Below are positions 17,970 through 27,673 of a stretch of DNA of 64,000 nt, piece by piece. Position 1 is the stretch's first letter. Every line of letters begins with the position of its first letter. The stretch comes from Reinekea sp. G2M2-21. Its GTDB lineage: Bacteria > Pseudomonadota > Gammaproteobacteria > Pseudomonadales > Natronospirillaceae. The DNA lies in NCBI RefSeq assembly GCF_015687175.1, contig NZ_JADPQG010000008.1:1-64000 (forward strand). Reading direction: 5' to 3'. Made by a program: the position numbers and the translations under genes. Below the pieces are notes generated by a model that saw only the letters and a list, made by a program, of their open reading frames with translations, had not been told where the DNA came from and ran no database searches.

Positions 17970-20012
17970 ATGATTCAATCAGTGGCAAATATTAATCGGG
18001 CCGTCCGGCAAATTGGAATGGCGGATGAGAGCGAATACTTTATTAAGATCGATGGTTGCGATGACGAGGCGTTTATTGTTGAAAGTGTCGCGGTGTCGCA
18101 ATGGAATTTATCGGAAGTCGACTGTACCGTTGATGTAAAACTGCTGGCGCTACAACCCATAGAGCCGCAAAGCATACTTGACCAAAGAGCGGTGGTCAGC
18201 TTTTTGTGGCGGGGTGTTTTAGCGCCATTGTCGGCGATTGTTCACCAGGTTGTCGATGCGAATGGGAATGGTGATTATCAAGGTTACCGCCTGGTCCTCA
18301 AAGCCCCACTGTGGCCGTTAAAGAATCAACAGCATAATCGCGTATTCCTTGGCCAATCTTCTCTGGATATTGCGAAGACCTTGTTGACGGAATTTTTGGA
18401 TGGCCAATACGCAGTCAGTGTGAAAGCCGATGATGTCGAACCGTACCCGATGACGGTCCAGTATCAGGAAAGCGATTGGGATTTTCTGAAACGTATTCTG
18501 CTGCGTGACAACCTGTTTCTACATCAACACCAAGGCAAAGAGGGCATGGAGGTGTTGATCGTCGACGACGTTAGTCAGTTGCCACTGGTCAGCGAACCTT
18601 TAATGTTACCTTTCCGCAGCGTGAAAGGCGCTGCTGTGGATGAAGAATATATTTCACTCGTGAAACAAAGCTGGCAATCCACACCGGGTTCTGTACAGGT
18701 GGCAGACTATCAGTTTCCGCGCGGCGAATCGGTGTTCGCCCAAAGCCAGGCATCCGAGACCCAATCTACCCAAGAGTTTCGCTGGGGCGACAACCTGCAG
18801 ACCCATGATGCGGCTAAAAAACTGGCGGACGGTATTGCCATCGCACATAAAGCGCGGGCGGCCGGTATAATTATGCACTCGAACTGTCGTGGTCTGCAGC
18901 CTGGTATGGTGGTTGAACTGACCGGTCACAGTTCATTGAATGGTCGCTACATGATCGTCAAGATGGAGTCGAGCGGCAACCAGTCGTCAGCGGTAAGCAG
19001 CGGAGTAACGGCATTACATAAGGGCTATGAAAATACCTTTATTGCCATCCCTGCGGGACAGCCCTATCTCCCTTTGTATCAGCCTAAAAAACCGATTGCG
19101 ACGTCGATTACCGCCACTGTCGCCAGTGAAGTGGATGAACATGGTCGCTACCGTGTGCAACTGCCCTTCGATGAGCGTGCCGCAGGTGAAGACAGCAGCC
19201 TGCCTACCCGGCTGATGCAACCCTTTGGTGGTGCCGATCACGGCATGCATTTTCCGCTTACCGCAGGTACCGAGGTCGTGGTGACATTTGAGAATGGTGA
19301 TATTGATCGGCCGACGATAATGGGCGCTGTTTACAATGATCAGAGCCCAAATGTTGTGACCAGTGAGAACAGCTATCAGAATTTAATTCGAACCCGAGGT
19401 CAGCATGAGTTTTTGCTGGATGACACTCCCGGTGCTGAAAAAATCCAGTTGAACACCGCTGAACAGAAAAATCGGCTGCAGTTAAGTGCAGCGGAAGACA
19501 ATCATCTGGCGGAACTTCATTCCGAAGAAGGTGACCTGGAAGTATACGCTGGTAAAAACATGCAGGCGCAATCCGGTGCGGATATGTCTATCGAGGTTGG
19601 TGCTAATCAGGAAGTGACGGTTAAAGGTGACTATTCGCTGATGACAGAAGAAGGCGACATTACTCATCAGGCTGGTGCCAATATGTCTTTAACGGCTCAG
19701 GAAGACCTGTCGTGGGTAACAGAAGAAGGCCAATTGTCGATTGAGGTTGGTGGTCAGTTTGTCGTTGAAGCCGCAGACGGTATCAGTACACACATCGTTT
19801 CTGGTGATATGACAACGGTGGTTGAAGATGGCAACTTTGAGTTGGAAGCGAGCGATGCTATTTCGTTTCAGGCACAGGGGTCCGTCACCTTAACCCAGGG
19901 GGATGGCTCGATACAGATTGACGGCTCCGGAAATCTGACTCTGAACGGTCCTGCCATTGAAATGACGGCGGATAAAATCATCGTCAAAGGTGGCACTGTC
20001 GGCAACAACTGA
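17970..20012 (+). CDS. vgrG: T6SS spike protein VgrG (TssI)
   Basis: VgrG trimers form the spike at the tip of the Hcp tube. The 680-residue protein has the gp27-like part over about residues 1-350 (ending near GLQPGMVVELTG) and the gp5 OB-fold (VDEHGRYRVQLPFDE). The C-terminal beta-helix is a run of short repeats around 500-670 rich in Gly, Glu and Val. There is no extra enzymatic C-terminal domain, so it is a structural rather than 'evolved' VgrG. It precedes an effector-loading block, so it probably carries the downstream PAAR-like tip and effector. Confidence 0.95.
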   Translation: MIQSVANINRAVRQIGMADESEYFIKIDGCDDEAFIVESVAVSQWNLSEVDCTVDVKLLALQPIEPQSILDQRAVVSFLWRGVLAPLSAIVHQVVDANGNGDYQGYRLVLKAPLWPLKNQQHNRVFLGQSSLDIAKTLLTEFLDGQYAVSVKADDVEPYPMTVQYQESDWDFLKRILLRDNLFLHQHQGKEGMEVLIVDDVSQLPLVSEPLMLPFRSVKGAAVDEEYISLVKQSWQSTPGSVQVADYQFPRGESVFAQSQASETQSTQEFRWGDNLQTHDAAKKLADGIAIAHKARAAGIIMHSNCRGLQPGMVVELTGHSSLNGRYMIVKMESSGNQSSAVSSGVTALHKGYENTFIAIPAGQPYLPLYQPKKPIATSITATVASEVDEHGRYRVQLPFDERAAGEDSSLPTRLMQPFGGADHGMHFPLTAGTEVVVTFENGDIDRPTIMGAVYNDQSPNVVTSENSYQNLIRTRGQHEFLLDDTPGAEKIQLNTAEQKNRLQLSAAEDNHLAELHSEEGDLEVYAGKNMQAQSGADMSIEVGANQEVTVKGDYSLMTEEGDITHQAGANMSLTAQEDLSWVTEEGQLSIEVGGQFVVEAADGISTHIVSGDMTTVVEDGNFELEASDAISFQAQGSVTLTQGDGSIQIDGSGNLTLNGPAIEMTADKIIVKGGTVGNN

Positions 20013-20032
20013 TCACACAAGGAGTGAGTGAT

Positions 20033-20458
20033 ATGCATAAAGTAAAGAATTTTCCGACTACACAAAATTTGCTTACAGGTGGCGTCATTGCCGATGTTAT
20101 CGAGGTGCATGATGGTTGCGCAACGTTAGTACGGCATGATGGCACTGATTTGGTTGTCGATATCTCCGTGCAAGGGTTACCCGCTTTGTGCCCAGATGAC
20201 CGTGTTGTTGTGCAGCAAATATCTGGTCTTGTTTGTATTACCCATAAATTAAGAAATCCAACAGAACCTCAGCCCCCAACGATGCAGTTTGACGGGACCC
20301 AGTGGTGTTTGAGCAGTGAGCAAAGCTTGTCGTTCAAAGTTGGCAAAGCACAACTGACATTACAACCGTCTGGCGACATTGAAATTGAAGGTGTCGATAT
20401 TTCTACGGATGCTCAAGGAATAAACCGAATTCTGGGCACACGCATCGAGTTGAATTGA
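20033..20458 (+). CDS. Small VgrG-linked protein, DUF6484-like
   Basis: A 141-residue protein translated from ATG 20033, which has GGAG 8 bases upstream; a GTG at 20024 would overlap that site. The first ~65 residues (GGVIADVIEVHDGCATLVRHDG) resemble the beta-rich OB-like domain found next to VgrG genes (DUF6484 as I recall it; a family search is needed). The C-terminal half has a VgrG-tail-like repeat (LTLQPSGDIEIEGVDIS). This suggests it binds or caps the VgrG beta-helix. The exact role is unknown. Confidence 0.65.
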   Translation: MHKVKNFPTTQNLLTGGVIADVIEVHDGCATLVRHDGTDLVVDISVQGLPALCPDDRVVVQQISGLVCITHKLRNPTEPQPPTMQFDGTQWCLSSEQSLSFKVGKAQLTLQPSGDIEIEGVDISTDAQGINRILGTRIELN

Positions 20459-20460
20459 CC

Positions 20461-21591
20461 ATGTTGACAGCGAAGGATCGGAACAACTTAGAGCGCCACT
20501 TAAAGCACGCGGCACAGTGGCTGAAGAAACGCGAAAGCGGCTGGCAACAGGGGATGGATACGCAACAGGCTTATCGCATTGAGCAGCGTCTGTTTCCCAG
20601 TCTGTCGGTATTGAGTGATTACGCGGAGAATTTTTTCGATGGTGATGCTTGGCCGGAAAAACCTTGGCCGTTAAAGACGGTACTCATTGCCATGCTGCAG
20701 TCCAGCAACATCGATGTGTTCATTCGGGCGCTGCAAAAGTTGGATGAGATCACTGATCAGGAAGAAAATGATTTTTTCACCTCAGCACTTTGGTTGGCAA
20801 ACCCTAAGGACTTAAGCTCCGAAAAGTTAGATGCCTTGATCGATAACCCGCTCGCAAAACGCTTAACAGAAGCCCAGTTGGCGCAATGTTGCTGGCAGCC
20901 AGCGACTTTGCGGAAATTAGCGCTGCAATGTGACTTGGCGCTACCCTTCTGGCTGGATGACTCGGAGCAAATACCGCATTCGGAAACCGCTAGTCTGTTG
21001 CGGTCTATGATTCTTGCACAGCCGTCAGCCGTCGAGCGGTTGATCGCGCACCTGTCGACTCAAGCACCGCAGTCCGATCATTGGACTTGGCTGACCCTCA
21101 GTGAAAACGCCCGGTCTTTGGATTTGTTTTTTCAGCATTGTGAGTCGGAACCAAGCCACCTACCAGTTGCGGCATTGCAAGGTACAACGTCGTGTATTGA
21201 TCATTTACTCAGCTGCTTTCGCAAAGCGCCGATGGCTAAAGAAGCCGCATCGGCTATCGAAGTTATTCTCGCGACGCCGGTGGATTGGCAGCCTGCGCTT
21301 GTGGATACCGCAACAGGCGAGTCCGTTGCTGGTTCTTCGGCTTATCCTGTAGCGCCCGACATCGGCGGCGAACACGCTCAAGCCTTATTGCAGGGGCAGT
21401 TGAAAAACGCCAGTAACCTGTCTGCCTGGTTTCTCAACCAGCACCCACAGGTGCAGCGCATGGGTTGGTATCATCTGGGCCAATTGTTGGGTCAAGTACT
21501 GCCTGATATGACTTATCACTGGACGCACTGCCAGTGGCGTTTTTTGCAGTCTCAAGTGGTGTTAACCCAACAGGTGAGTCATGCAGCTTGA
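20461..21591 (+). CDS. T6SS-associated HEAT-like helical protein
   Basis: A 376-residue, mostly alpha-helical protein. ATG 20461 is preferred over the TTG six bases earlier. I see degenerate paired-helix repeats (for example SAIEVILATPVDWQPALVDTATG, then HPQVQRMGWYHLGQLLGQ) reminiscent of the HEAT-repeat proteins encoded beside DUF2169 and DUF4150 genes in T6SS loci. The function of these proteins is not established; a scaffold or adaptor in effector loading is the usual suggestion. It overlaps the DUF2169 gene by 11 bases, implying coupled translation. Confidence 0.65.
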   Translation: MLTAKDRNNLERHLKHAAQWLKKRESGWQQGMDTQQAYRIEQRLFPSLSVLSDYAENFFDGDAWPEKPWPLKTVLIAMLQSSNIDVFIRALQKLDEITDQEENDFFTSALWLANPKDLSSEKLDALIDNPLAKRLTEAQLAQCCWQPATLRKLALQCDLALPFWLDDSEQIPHSETASLLRSMILAQPSAVERLIAHLSTQAPQSDHWTWLTLSENARSLDLFFQHCESEPSHLPVAALQGTTSCIDHLLSCFRKAPMAKEAASAIEVILATPVDWQPALVDTATGESVAGSSAYPVAPDIGGEHAQALLQGQLKNASNLSAWFLNQHPQVQRMGWYHLGQLLGQVLPDMTYHWTHCQWRFLQSQVVLTQQVSHAA

Positions 21592-22642
21592 TAATTATAC
21601 CGACTGGGATGCAGCCCTGATTCCCGGTTGGGGTTATAACCGACATATGCAGATGACGTGTGTTGTTAAGGTTGGTTATCGTTGGAACGAATCCGGTGAA
21701 CTGACAGAACTGTCGGCGGATGAATGCGCGTTGGAGTACAGCGACCGCTATGTGAACGATGACCCGGAAACCGGTTCTATTCTGTATCCAAACGATACGG
21801 TACCCTTTAAAGGCAACGTCGAATGGTTGTTAAAGGGCTCGTTGGTTCCAAAGCCCGGTGTTGCGCATCAGGCACTCAGTGTTCGTTTTGAAGATGGCAC
21901 CTCAGTTACCGAGAAAAAGATATTTGCAACGGGCCCGCGCTATTGGAAAAAAAGTTTACTGGGACTTATACCCAGTAAACCGCGCCCCTTAGCTGCCTGT
22001 CCTATTTCCTATGAACATGCTTTTGGTGGCAGACACGTAAATGAGCGCGAAAAAATCGTTCAGTATGACAGCAACCCAGTGGGGACCGGCTATTACAAAG
22101 CGCGCGACAAGTCCGCTAATATCCCCGTGGCTTTACCGACATTTGAGATGCCTCCGTTCGTTAAAAGCCCGAACAATCTGCCCACACCGACAGGATTCAA
22201 TGCCGTCAGCATGACGTGGCAACCCCGTTGGGAAGCCTTCAAAAACATGGACGCGGATGCGGCGGCGGAAGGTCAATGCCCTTATCCGGCGGACGTAAGT
22301 CTGTCTCTGTACAATTGTGCACCCTCTGACCAGCAGTTGCGCGACATGCCTGCACCGGGTTCGCGACTTCAATTAACGGGATTTTCGGATAACCCTATCC
22401 TGTTAACCTTACCCGACAGCTTAAGCCCCGTCCGACTTCTACAAAGTTCCGGTCAGCGATTGCAGAAAATCTCGCTGCGCTGCGACACCCTGTTGATAGA
22501 CACGGATGAAAAAACATTGGTTTTCGTTCACCGGGTTGCACTGCCGTGGCACCCACTATCTGGCCCGGCCATTCAATTGCAGCTCACGGACGCCAGAACC
22601 ATTGAGACAAAACCGCAACAACCCCATGAAGAGACCGCATGA
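21581..22642 (+). CDS. DUF2169 family T6SS effector adaptor
   Basis: The 353-residue protein fits DUF2169, a family encoded next to PAAR-like or pentapeptide proteins and thought to help load effectors on VgrG. Family features include an early VVKVGYRW strand, the FATGPRYWKKS motif (GDRxW position), the YEHAFGG segment, an N-P-V-G-TGYY stretch (DSNPVGTGYYK) and the QPRWEAF region. It starts inside the HEAT-like gene and its stop overlaps the next ATG (ATGA), so the three genes form one translationally coupled block. Confidence 0.85.
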   Translation: MQLDNYTDWDAALIPGWGYNRHMQMTCVVKVGYRWNESGELTELSADECALEYSDRYVNDDPETGSILYPNDTVPFKGNVEWLLKGSLVPKPGVAHQALSVRFEDGTSVTEKKIFATGPRYWKKSLLGLIPSKPRPLAACPISYEHAFGGRHVNEREKIVQYDSNPVGTGYYKARDKSANIPVALPTFEMPPFVKSPNNLPTPTGFNAVSMTWQPRWEAFKNMDADAAAEGQCPYPADVSLSLYNCAPSDQQLRDMPAPGSRLQLTGFSDNPILLTLPDSLSPVRLLQSSGQRLQKISLRCDTLLIDTDEKTLVFVHRVALPWHPLSGPAIQLQLTDARTIETKPQQPHEETA

Positions 22643-23649
22643 GTGCCGTAAACGACTTTCCAGTTTTAAGTCATTTTATTCCTGCCGCCAATGTTATCAG
22701 TATTGCCGGCACCGACTCCGCCGATATTGCGCTGGCCAATGTGCTGACGGGTTTGTCCTTTGCCGAGCCGCTTGCTGAACATACCGTTATTATCGACGGC
22801 ACCGAACATCCGGTCATCGCTTTACCCGCCTTAGATATAGCTGTCGGGGACGAACAAGCAAGGCACGCGGTTCTTTGCGAACATCTTTTAACCGCCTTAA
22901 AGGACATGACGATACCGACGGATTCGTTAGGTCTAATGGTCACTGGTGACATTCGGTTGGATGTTGTGTCAATGTTTACGGGTTATCTTGCTCTGTCCAT
23001 TGAGGCTGTCATCACTGAAAAAACAGTGATGGCAACATTGCAACACTTTGAACAATTGCAGCCGGAAAAAAACATTGAGAATTGGCTGTGGGTGAGTCTG
23101 CACGCTGGCTGTGCCGCTGACCGTATTCGTAAGATGGATAGCAAGATTGCCACCGATGCCAGCAGTGAACAACCCATACCCGCTGATGCGGCGATAGCCG
23201 TGTTGCTGACGAAGTCCAAACACGCCACGGAGCCGGGCAGAATCCTCAGTGCTGTGGAACCGAATGCTGATGATCCACTGACACAACCCTCGCAGACGCT
23301 AAAAAAAATGTTCGCCGACCAGCGCAATTCGCAAAACAGTGTGCTTATTCACAGCATGCCCCCAACAGCCGAAGGTAGTATAGAACTGTATCGGTTGGAG
23401 CAGGCGCTGACGGAAAAGCGTGAAACTAAGTCGGACTTGCCATGGCATCAGATCAACCCGCTTCGCCATAACATGGCGTCGATATTGGGCGACCTGGGCG
23501 TCTGCCAATTGCCATTCCAACTTGTTTTTCAACAGGTATGGAAACAAGACCAACCACTGATGACACTCGCCGTAGAAGGCAATACCCGAATAACCTGGAA
23601 ATTACCCAGTGCCGAAGGACGTACCGGCACCCCTCAAAACACACAGTAA
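22639..23649 (+). CDS. T6SS-associated protein, probably degenerate thiolase/ketosynthase-like
   Basis: A 336-residue protein coupled to the DUF2169 gene by ATGA overlap. The sequence is divergent, but a pattern typical of ketosynthase-fold proteins is visible: LWVSLHAGCAADRIRKMDSK followed by a PADAAIAVLLTKS segment, the position where ketosynthases have VDS and GEAAA. I see no active-site Cys in a ketosynthase context, so catalysis is unlikely. Thiolase-like proteins do occur between DUF2169 and DUF4150 genes in other T6SS loci, probably as effector chaperones. The homology needs structural confirmation. Confidence 0.5.
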   Translation: MSAVNDFPVLSHFIPAANVISIAGTDSADIALANVLTGLSFAEPLAEHTVIIDGTEHPVIALPALDIAVGDEQARHAVLCEHLLTALKDMTIPTDSLGLMVTGDIRLDVVSMFTGYLALSIEAVITEKTVMATLQHFEQLQPEKNIENWLWVSLHAGCAADRIRKMDSKIATDASSEQPIPADAAIAVLLTKSKHATEPGRILSAVEPNADDPLTQPSQTLKKMFADQRNSQNSVLIHSMPPTAEGSIELYRLEQALTEKRETKSDLPWHQINPLRHNMASILGDLGVCQLPFQLVFQQVWKQDQPLMTLAVEGNTRITWKLPSAEGRTGTPQNTQ

Positions 23650-23658
23650 GGAGCGACT

Positions 23659-24234
23659 ATGAGTAAGAAAAGCGTACTGATTAATGGCCGGACGGCTGTT
23701 CATGCTGACAGTGGTGGTGTTTTGAATACCATCGATGTTTGTCTCACTCGTGTTGGTAACTCTGTAGTACCTATTCCATACCCTAATGTGGCACAAAGTA
23801 AAGATGCCGATAAAACCGCCAGCAGTGTGTTCATCAATGGTCAGCCTGCGTGCACGAAAGACAGTGTGTTTGCCAAGAGCAAAGGCGATGAACCGGGCAA
23901 CAAAAAAGGTGTTAAATCTGGCACCAAGGGTGATGAAGCGTCTTTTATCATGGGCAGCAGTAATGTTTTCATTGAAGGTGTAGCCGCCGTCCGGGCAATG
24001 GATATGATGGTGTCCAATAAGCAAAACACCCCCCCCATGCCTTTGATGCAACCTATGGGGTTACCTCCTTTGCCAAAAGGTATTCAGGCGCCGGAAGAAA
24101 TGGACATCAGTGAGGGACCCGATGGGATGGAATGGCAGGTGGAAGGTGAATTTGAAGCGGGTTCCCAAATGGTGATGATCGAAGAAGAAGGAATATTAGA
24201 ATATTCAAGCCCCCTTAATATGGAGAGTGAATAA
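23659..24234 (+). CDS. DUF4150 PAAR-like spike tip protein
   Basis: The 191-residue protein matches DUF4150/PAAR-like tips that sharpen VgrG and link effectors to it. The diagnostic parts are the VPIPYPNVAQSKD segment near residues 37-49, SSVFINGQPACTKDSVFAKSKGDEPG, and FIMGSSNVFIEGVAAVRAMDMM, where related proteins have SxNVxxxGxPxxRxxD. The C-terminal ~50 residues are acidic and unstructured-looking and may be the docking tail. AAGGAG precedes the ATG, and the effector gene starts directly after the stop. Confidence 0.85.
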   Translation: MSKKSVLINGRTAVHADSGGVLNTIDVCLTRVGNSVVPIPYPNVAQSKDADKTASSVFINGQPACTKDSVFAKSKGDEPGNKKGVKSGTKGDEASFIMGSSNVFIEGVAAVRAMDMMVSNKQNTPPMPLMQPMGLPPLPKGIQAPEEMDISEGPDGMEWQVEGEFEAGSQMVMIEEEGILEYSSPLNMESE

Positions 24235-27200
24235 ATGAACATGGCAGTTAGTTCAATACAGAGTATTAAGCGGAGTCGTTACTACAAGGTTTTACGCCAG
24301 CCGACCATGGATGGGTGCGATCCCATTCTACTTCCACTCGGTCTTTATGATTCGAAACCGAATGAAGAGGTAGACGGCTCTTCCGAATCGTCAGTCAGAT
24401 CGATACAAGTGGGTATACAAGCGTTAAATGCAGAAGAAGGTGAAATAATTGAAGGCTACATGCCAGAAGGTTGGCTCTATGTCTTCGTGAACGGGTATTT
24501 ATGGCATGAGTACGAAGTTGATAGTCATGGAGATTTTTGCGGAATTGATCTGCGCTATCAACAAACATTAGATCACCGAAGTGCGACGGGGGTACCCTCA
24601 AAAAATATTGTGATACCGACCCGTATGGAAGGTGAAGATACCGAAGTACAGATTGCATTTTCGCACGTTCAATGGTCTTGGCGACGAGTTCTTAGTTTGG
24701 GTGGAATGAACCCAGAAGATATACGCTATCGTCATTGGGTTAAAAATGGTGAGCTGTTAAGCACCATAGCCCCTAAGTATAGATTTATAGAATCTTATCA
24801 AGCCTTGTCAGACTACAACAACTTGGCTTCAGCGGATGATATTCAAGTTGGCCAGTGGCTAAAGCTACGAGATCCAGACACCCCACATGCAGATTCGGAC
24901 GCTAATCGAAGCAAAAGGATGGGTAAACCATTGTCTGAACAAGCGAAGGGAGATGAGCTGCATATTGCAATTCAAGACCCGCTTGGCGCTGTCGATCTAT
25001 TAAATAATGCAATGTTGGCAATTCACATTCAAGTCCAGGCATTGGTCGATGAAATGAATGGTGCCGCTCTGGATCCATCTGGATTTATTATGCAGCAAGT
25101 TCGCAAAGAAACCTTGATGCAAGGTGCGCCAGACTATGTGCCTGCTGAACACAACGCATTTGGAATACCAGAAAACGCTACCCGGAAAGATTATCAGCAA
25201 GTTACACAAATGGCGCAGATCATCTACCCAATGTTGTTTGACGAAAAATCCTTCGAAGGGTTGGATAGCGACGCGAAGAGTTACTTGGAAGATGCAAAGG
25301 ACGATATAAGCCAAGAAGACATTGAAGGTTGGCTACACATCAATGAGCGAAAACAACATCGAGAGCATTACCGAAGTATTCAGACCTTGTTAATCGATTA
25401 TTTGCTCGATTCCGAAACTCCCTATAGTGAATGTTCATTTTATCTGTCTGTTTGGGATTGCCTTGAAGACTATGCATGGGCGCCAGTGGTAACTTACAGC
25501 CAGCTTTGGGCTAGAACGAATGACCTACTTGACCTCATTCTTACTGATCCTAACAATCAAGATTATAGTTATGACGCTCCAACCTTAGTTAAAAAAGAAA
25601 GAGAGGAATACGGAACACCAGGAGTTGAAGTGTTAGATGCTCTTTTTTCCCCCAACCACCCTGCGCATGAGTGGCTATTTGCAAGCAGTGACGATGTCGA
25701 TGTTACGTCAGCCGAGTCGATCACGGCAGAAGTAAGTTCAGAACCAATTGAATCAGCGAAGATGCGGCTCGGAGACTTTCAAGCATCGTTGAAAATATTA
25801 ATGAGTGACCAAGAGCCTAACGCAAACACCGTTGTTGGACTCATGAGAAAGCCGAGTGTCGGCATACCGGATGTAGTTGATCGGTTTTTAAAAATCATAA
25901 CAAATTACAATAAACTTCACGCGTTAAAATCGAGTGACCTACGAACAATTGATGTCGATGGGTTATTTACCCTGTACTGCAAATCTACTGGGATGCCGGT
26001 GCTTTCAAAAGTTCATCTGATTGAAGCCGGAGCAGATATGAAAGGGGTTATTGCGCCTGGGGCCTATCGAGTTAAAAACCACATTCGATTAGATGCCGAA
26101 GTTGAGTTGCAGCGTGCAGGAAAACGAGCTGCAACAAAAAGCCAGTACAATGGGAATACGTCTCACTTGATCGATGGATTCGACGAAGCAGGAAACAAGA
26201 TCGCTAGTAATACCATCGCAGATTTAAGACCTTATAATGGGCCGGTCATCGATACTCCGGAAGTTCGCTGGACAGACGTTTGGAGTAATCGGGTCGCTAA
26301 CACAGAAGGCACAATTACCTATACCGCAAAATCTAGGATGATCGTAACACCTGTGACCGAATGGACTGAAAATATGTCTAAGCGGTTATGTCAGTGGGCG
26401 AGCACTAAAACAAGCTTACAAACAGCTTATAAAGGTATTCCTTCGGCACTGTTGTTTTTAGAAGTGTTCAGCCTGGGGCAAGCCTTGGCCGATCTAAACA
26501 ATGAAAAAATTTCCAATGTAGAAAAAAGCTATATAGTCGGGAAACACATAACTTTTGTGACGGTAGCTGCTATTGAAGCCGTCGAAATGTGGAAAGGAAG
26601 CGACGGTGTTATTGCGTTAATGAAAAAGTACTCGGGCAGCTTAGGAGCTCTCGGCGGCAAGGAAATGACCATGCGCATTTCCAGCAAAATAACGCTATCG
26701 TTTCCATACTATAAGTTTTTAGGTGTTGCCGTATCCGTTATTGCAGCGATTGATTGCGGTATCAATACGTTTCGGCTTGCACAGAAACATGATGCCGATG
26801 CAGCCATTGCCATGGGCATATCTGGTCTTATGGGTTTGTCTTCAGCAGGACTGTTTTTTATCGCCGCGAACTCAACCGCAGCGGTAGCCGCTTGGATCCC
26901 TATTTGGGGTTGGATCCTAGCCGTAGGCGCCATACTCGCAGGCTTAATTGCGATGTGGTTGACCGACAGTTTGTTTGAGTCATGGGCAAAACACTGTCCA
27001 TTTTCTGGCAGCACATCAAGACGATTAGGTCATGATGATTACGACACCATCGAAAAACTCTACAATGGATTGCAAAACCTTTTCTTCTGTCCATCAGTTT
27101 CACTAGCAGAACGTGAAATTCGAGAAAATATTTTTGAAGTGACAGTTACTATTCAGCACCCATCCTTTATTAACCACAAGAGTACTATTGATTGGTCAAT

Positions 27201-27540
27201 CTCTGCAAGCTATGCAGATATTTCAAATAACCGACAATGGGGTGGTTATCGTAATGACAAAACGTACACGGAAGATGACTTCAGTAGAGCGTTAAAAAGC
27301 TCAATCGTCTTAGGTGATAAGGAGCAACCTACGGGCTTGAAGCTCATCTATCATTTTGAGATGCCTGAACTAAATAATGTCATTACCGAATTCATTGCGA
27401 AGCATCATCTGTTTATTCATTTTCGAGTAAGGCATATCATTCCTTCTGGTTTAAGTTTACCAATTGATAACAGTGACACCGATGATACTTATGGTGATGG
27501 CGAAGGTTGGGTGCTTGAACGATTAACGATAGTAGATTAA
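24235..27540 (+). CDS. Candidate T6SS effector, VasX/MIX-like with C-terminal membrane region
   Basis: A 1101-residue protein starting directly after the PAAR-like gene, with GGAGAG upstream. The N-terminal part has an aromatic EGWLYVF core (78-84) followed by a YLWHEYEV strand, as in VasX/MIX-type N-domains, and a DPLG motif (248-251) like the DPVG of VasX relatives. Three hydrophobic stretches cluster at about 822-846, 857-881 and 882-908, suggesting membrane insertion or pore formation as for VasX. There is no nuclease or hydrolase motif that I recognise. The gene is clearly more AT-rich than the T6SS core, suggesting an exchanged cargo module. The family assignment is by pattern only. Confidence 0.7.
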   Translation: MNMAVSSIQSIKRSRYYKVLRQPTMDGCDPILLPLGLYDSKPNEEVDGSSESSVRSIQVGIQALNAEEGEIIEGYMPEGWLYVFVNGYLWHEYEVDSHGDFCGIDLRYQQTLDHRSATGVPSKNIVIPTRMEGEDTEVQIAFSHVQWSWRRVLSLGGMNPEDIRYRHWVKNGELLSTIAPKYRFIESYQALSDYNNLASADDIQVGQWLKLRDPDTPHADSDANRSKRMGKPLSEQAKGDELHIAIQDPLGAVDLLNNAMLAIHIQVQALVDEMNGAALDPSGFIMQQVRKETLMQGAPDYVPAEHNAFGIPENATRKDYQQVTQMAQIIYPMLFDEKSFEGLDSDAKSYLEDAKDDISQEDIEGWLHINERKQHREHYRSIQTLLIDYLLDSETPYSECSFYLSVWDCLEDYAWAPVVTYSQLWARTNDLLDLILTDPNNQDYSYDAPTLVKKEREEYGTPGVEVLDALFSPNHPAHEWLFASSDDVDVTSAESITAEVSSEPIESAKMRLGDFQASLKILMSDQEPNANTVVGLMRKPSVGIPDVVDRFLKIITNYNKLHALKSSDLRTIDVDGLFTLYCKSTGMPVLSKVHLIEAGADMKGVIAPGAYRVKNHIRLDAEVELQRAGKRAATKSQYNGNTSHLIDGFDEAGNKIASNTIADLRPYNGPVIDTPEVRWTDVWSNRVANTEGTITYTAKSRMIVTPVTEWTENMSKRLCQWASTKTSLQTAYKGIPSALLFLEVFSLGQALADLNNEKISNVEKSYIVGKHITFVTVAAIEAVEMWKGSDGVIALMKKYSGSLGALGGKEMTMRISSKITLSFPYYKFLGVAVSVIAAIDCGINTFRLAQKHDADAAIAMGISGLMGLSSAGLFFIAANSTAAVAAWIPIWGWILAVGAILAGLIAMWLTDSLFESWAKHCPFSGSTSRRLGHDDYDTIEKLYNGLQNLFFCPSVSLAEREIRENIFEVTVTIQHPSFINHKSTIDWSISASYADISNNRQWGGYRNDKTYTEDDFSRALKSSIVLGDKEQPTGLKLIYHFEMPELNNVITEFIAKHHLFIHFRVRHIIPSGLSLPIDNSDTDDTYGDGEGWVLERLTIVD

Positions 27541-27552
27541 GACATTCAACCG

Positions 27553-27571
27553 GTCACTTTCCTGTAGTGAC
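27553..27571 (+). repeat. Short hairpin after the effector gene
   Basis: GTCACT (27553-27558) and AGTGAC (27566-27571) form a 6-bp stem with a 7-base loop, starting 13 bases past the effector stop. There is no U-tract, so it is a weak terminator candidate at best. It separates the effector from the immunity candidates. Confidence 0.35.
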
Positions 27572-27604
27572 TGCTAACTTTCATGTTATTGAGCGGCAAA
27601 TTTT

Positions 27605-27673
27605 ATGGAAATTACGTTTGACGATATATTGAGTGAACTCCGGCTATCAAAAAAGGGAGCTGATTTAGCTTGA
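27605..27673 (+). CDS. 22-codon leader ORF overlapping the first immunity-candidate start
   Basis: ATG 27605 opens a 22-codon frame (starting MEITFDDILSEL) whose TGA overlaps the TTG start of the downstream membrane protein (CTTGA). The ribosome site AGGGAG for that downstream gene lies inside the leader. No good ribosome site precedes the leader itself. It may be a coupling leader peptide or a residue of a lost gene. It is too short to assign. Confidence 0.3.
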   Translation: MEITFDDILSELRLSKKGADLA

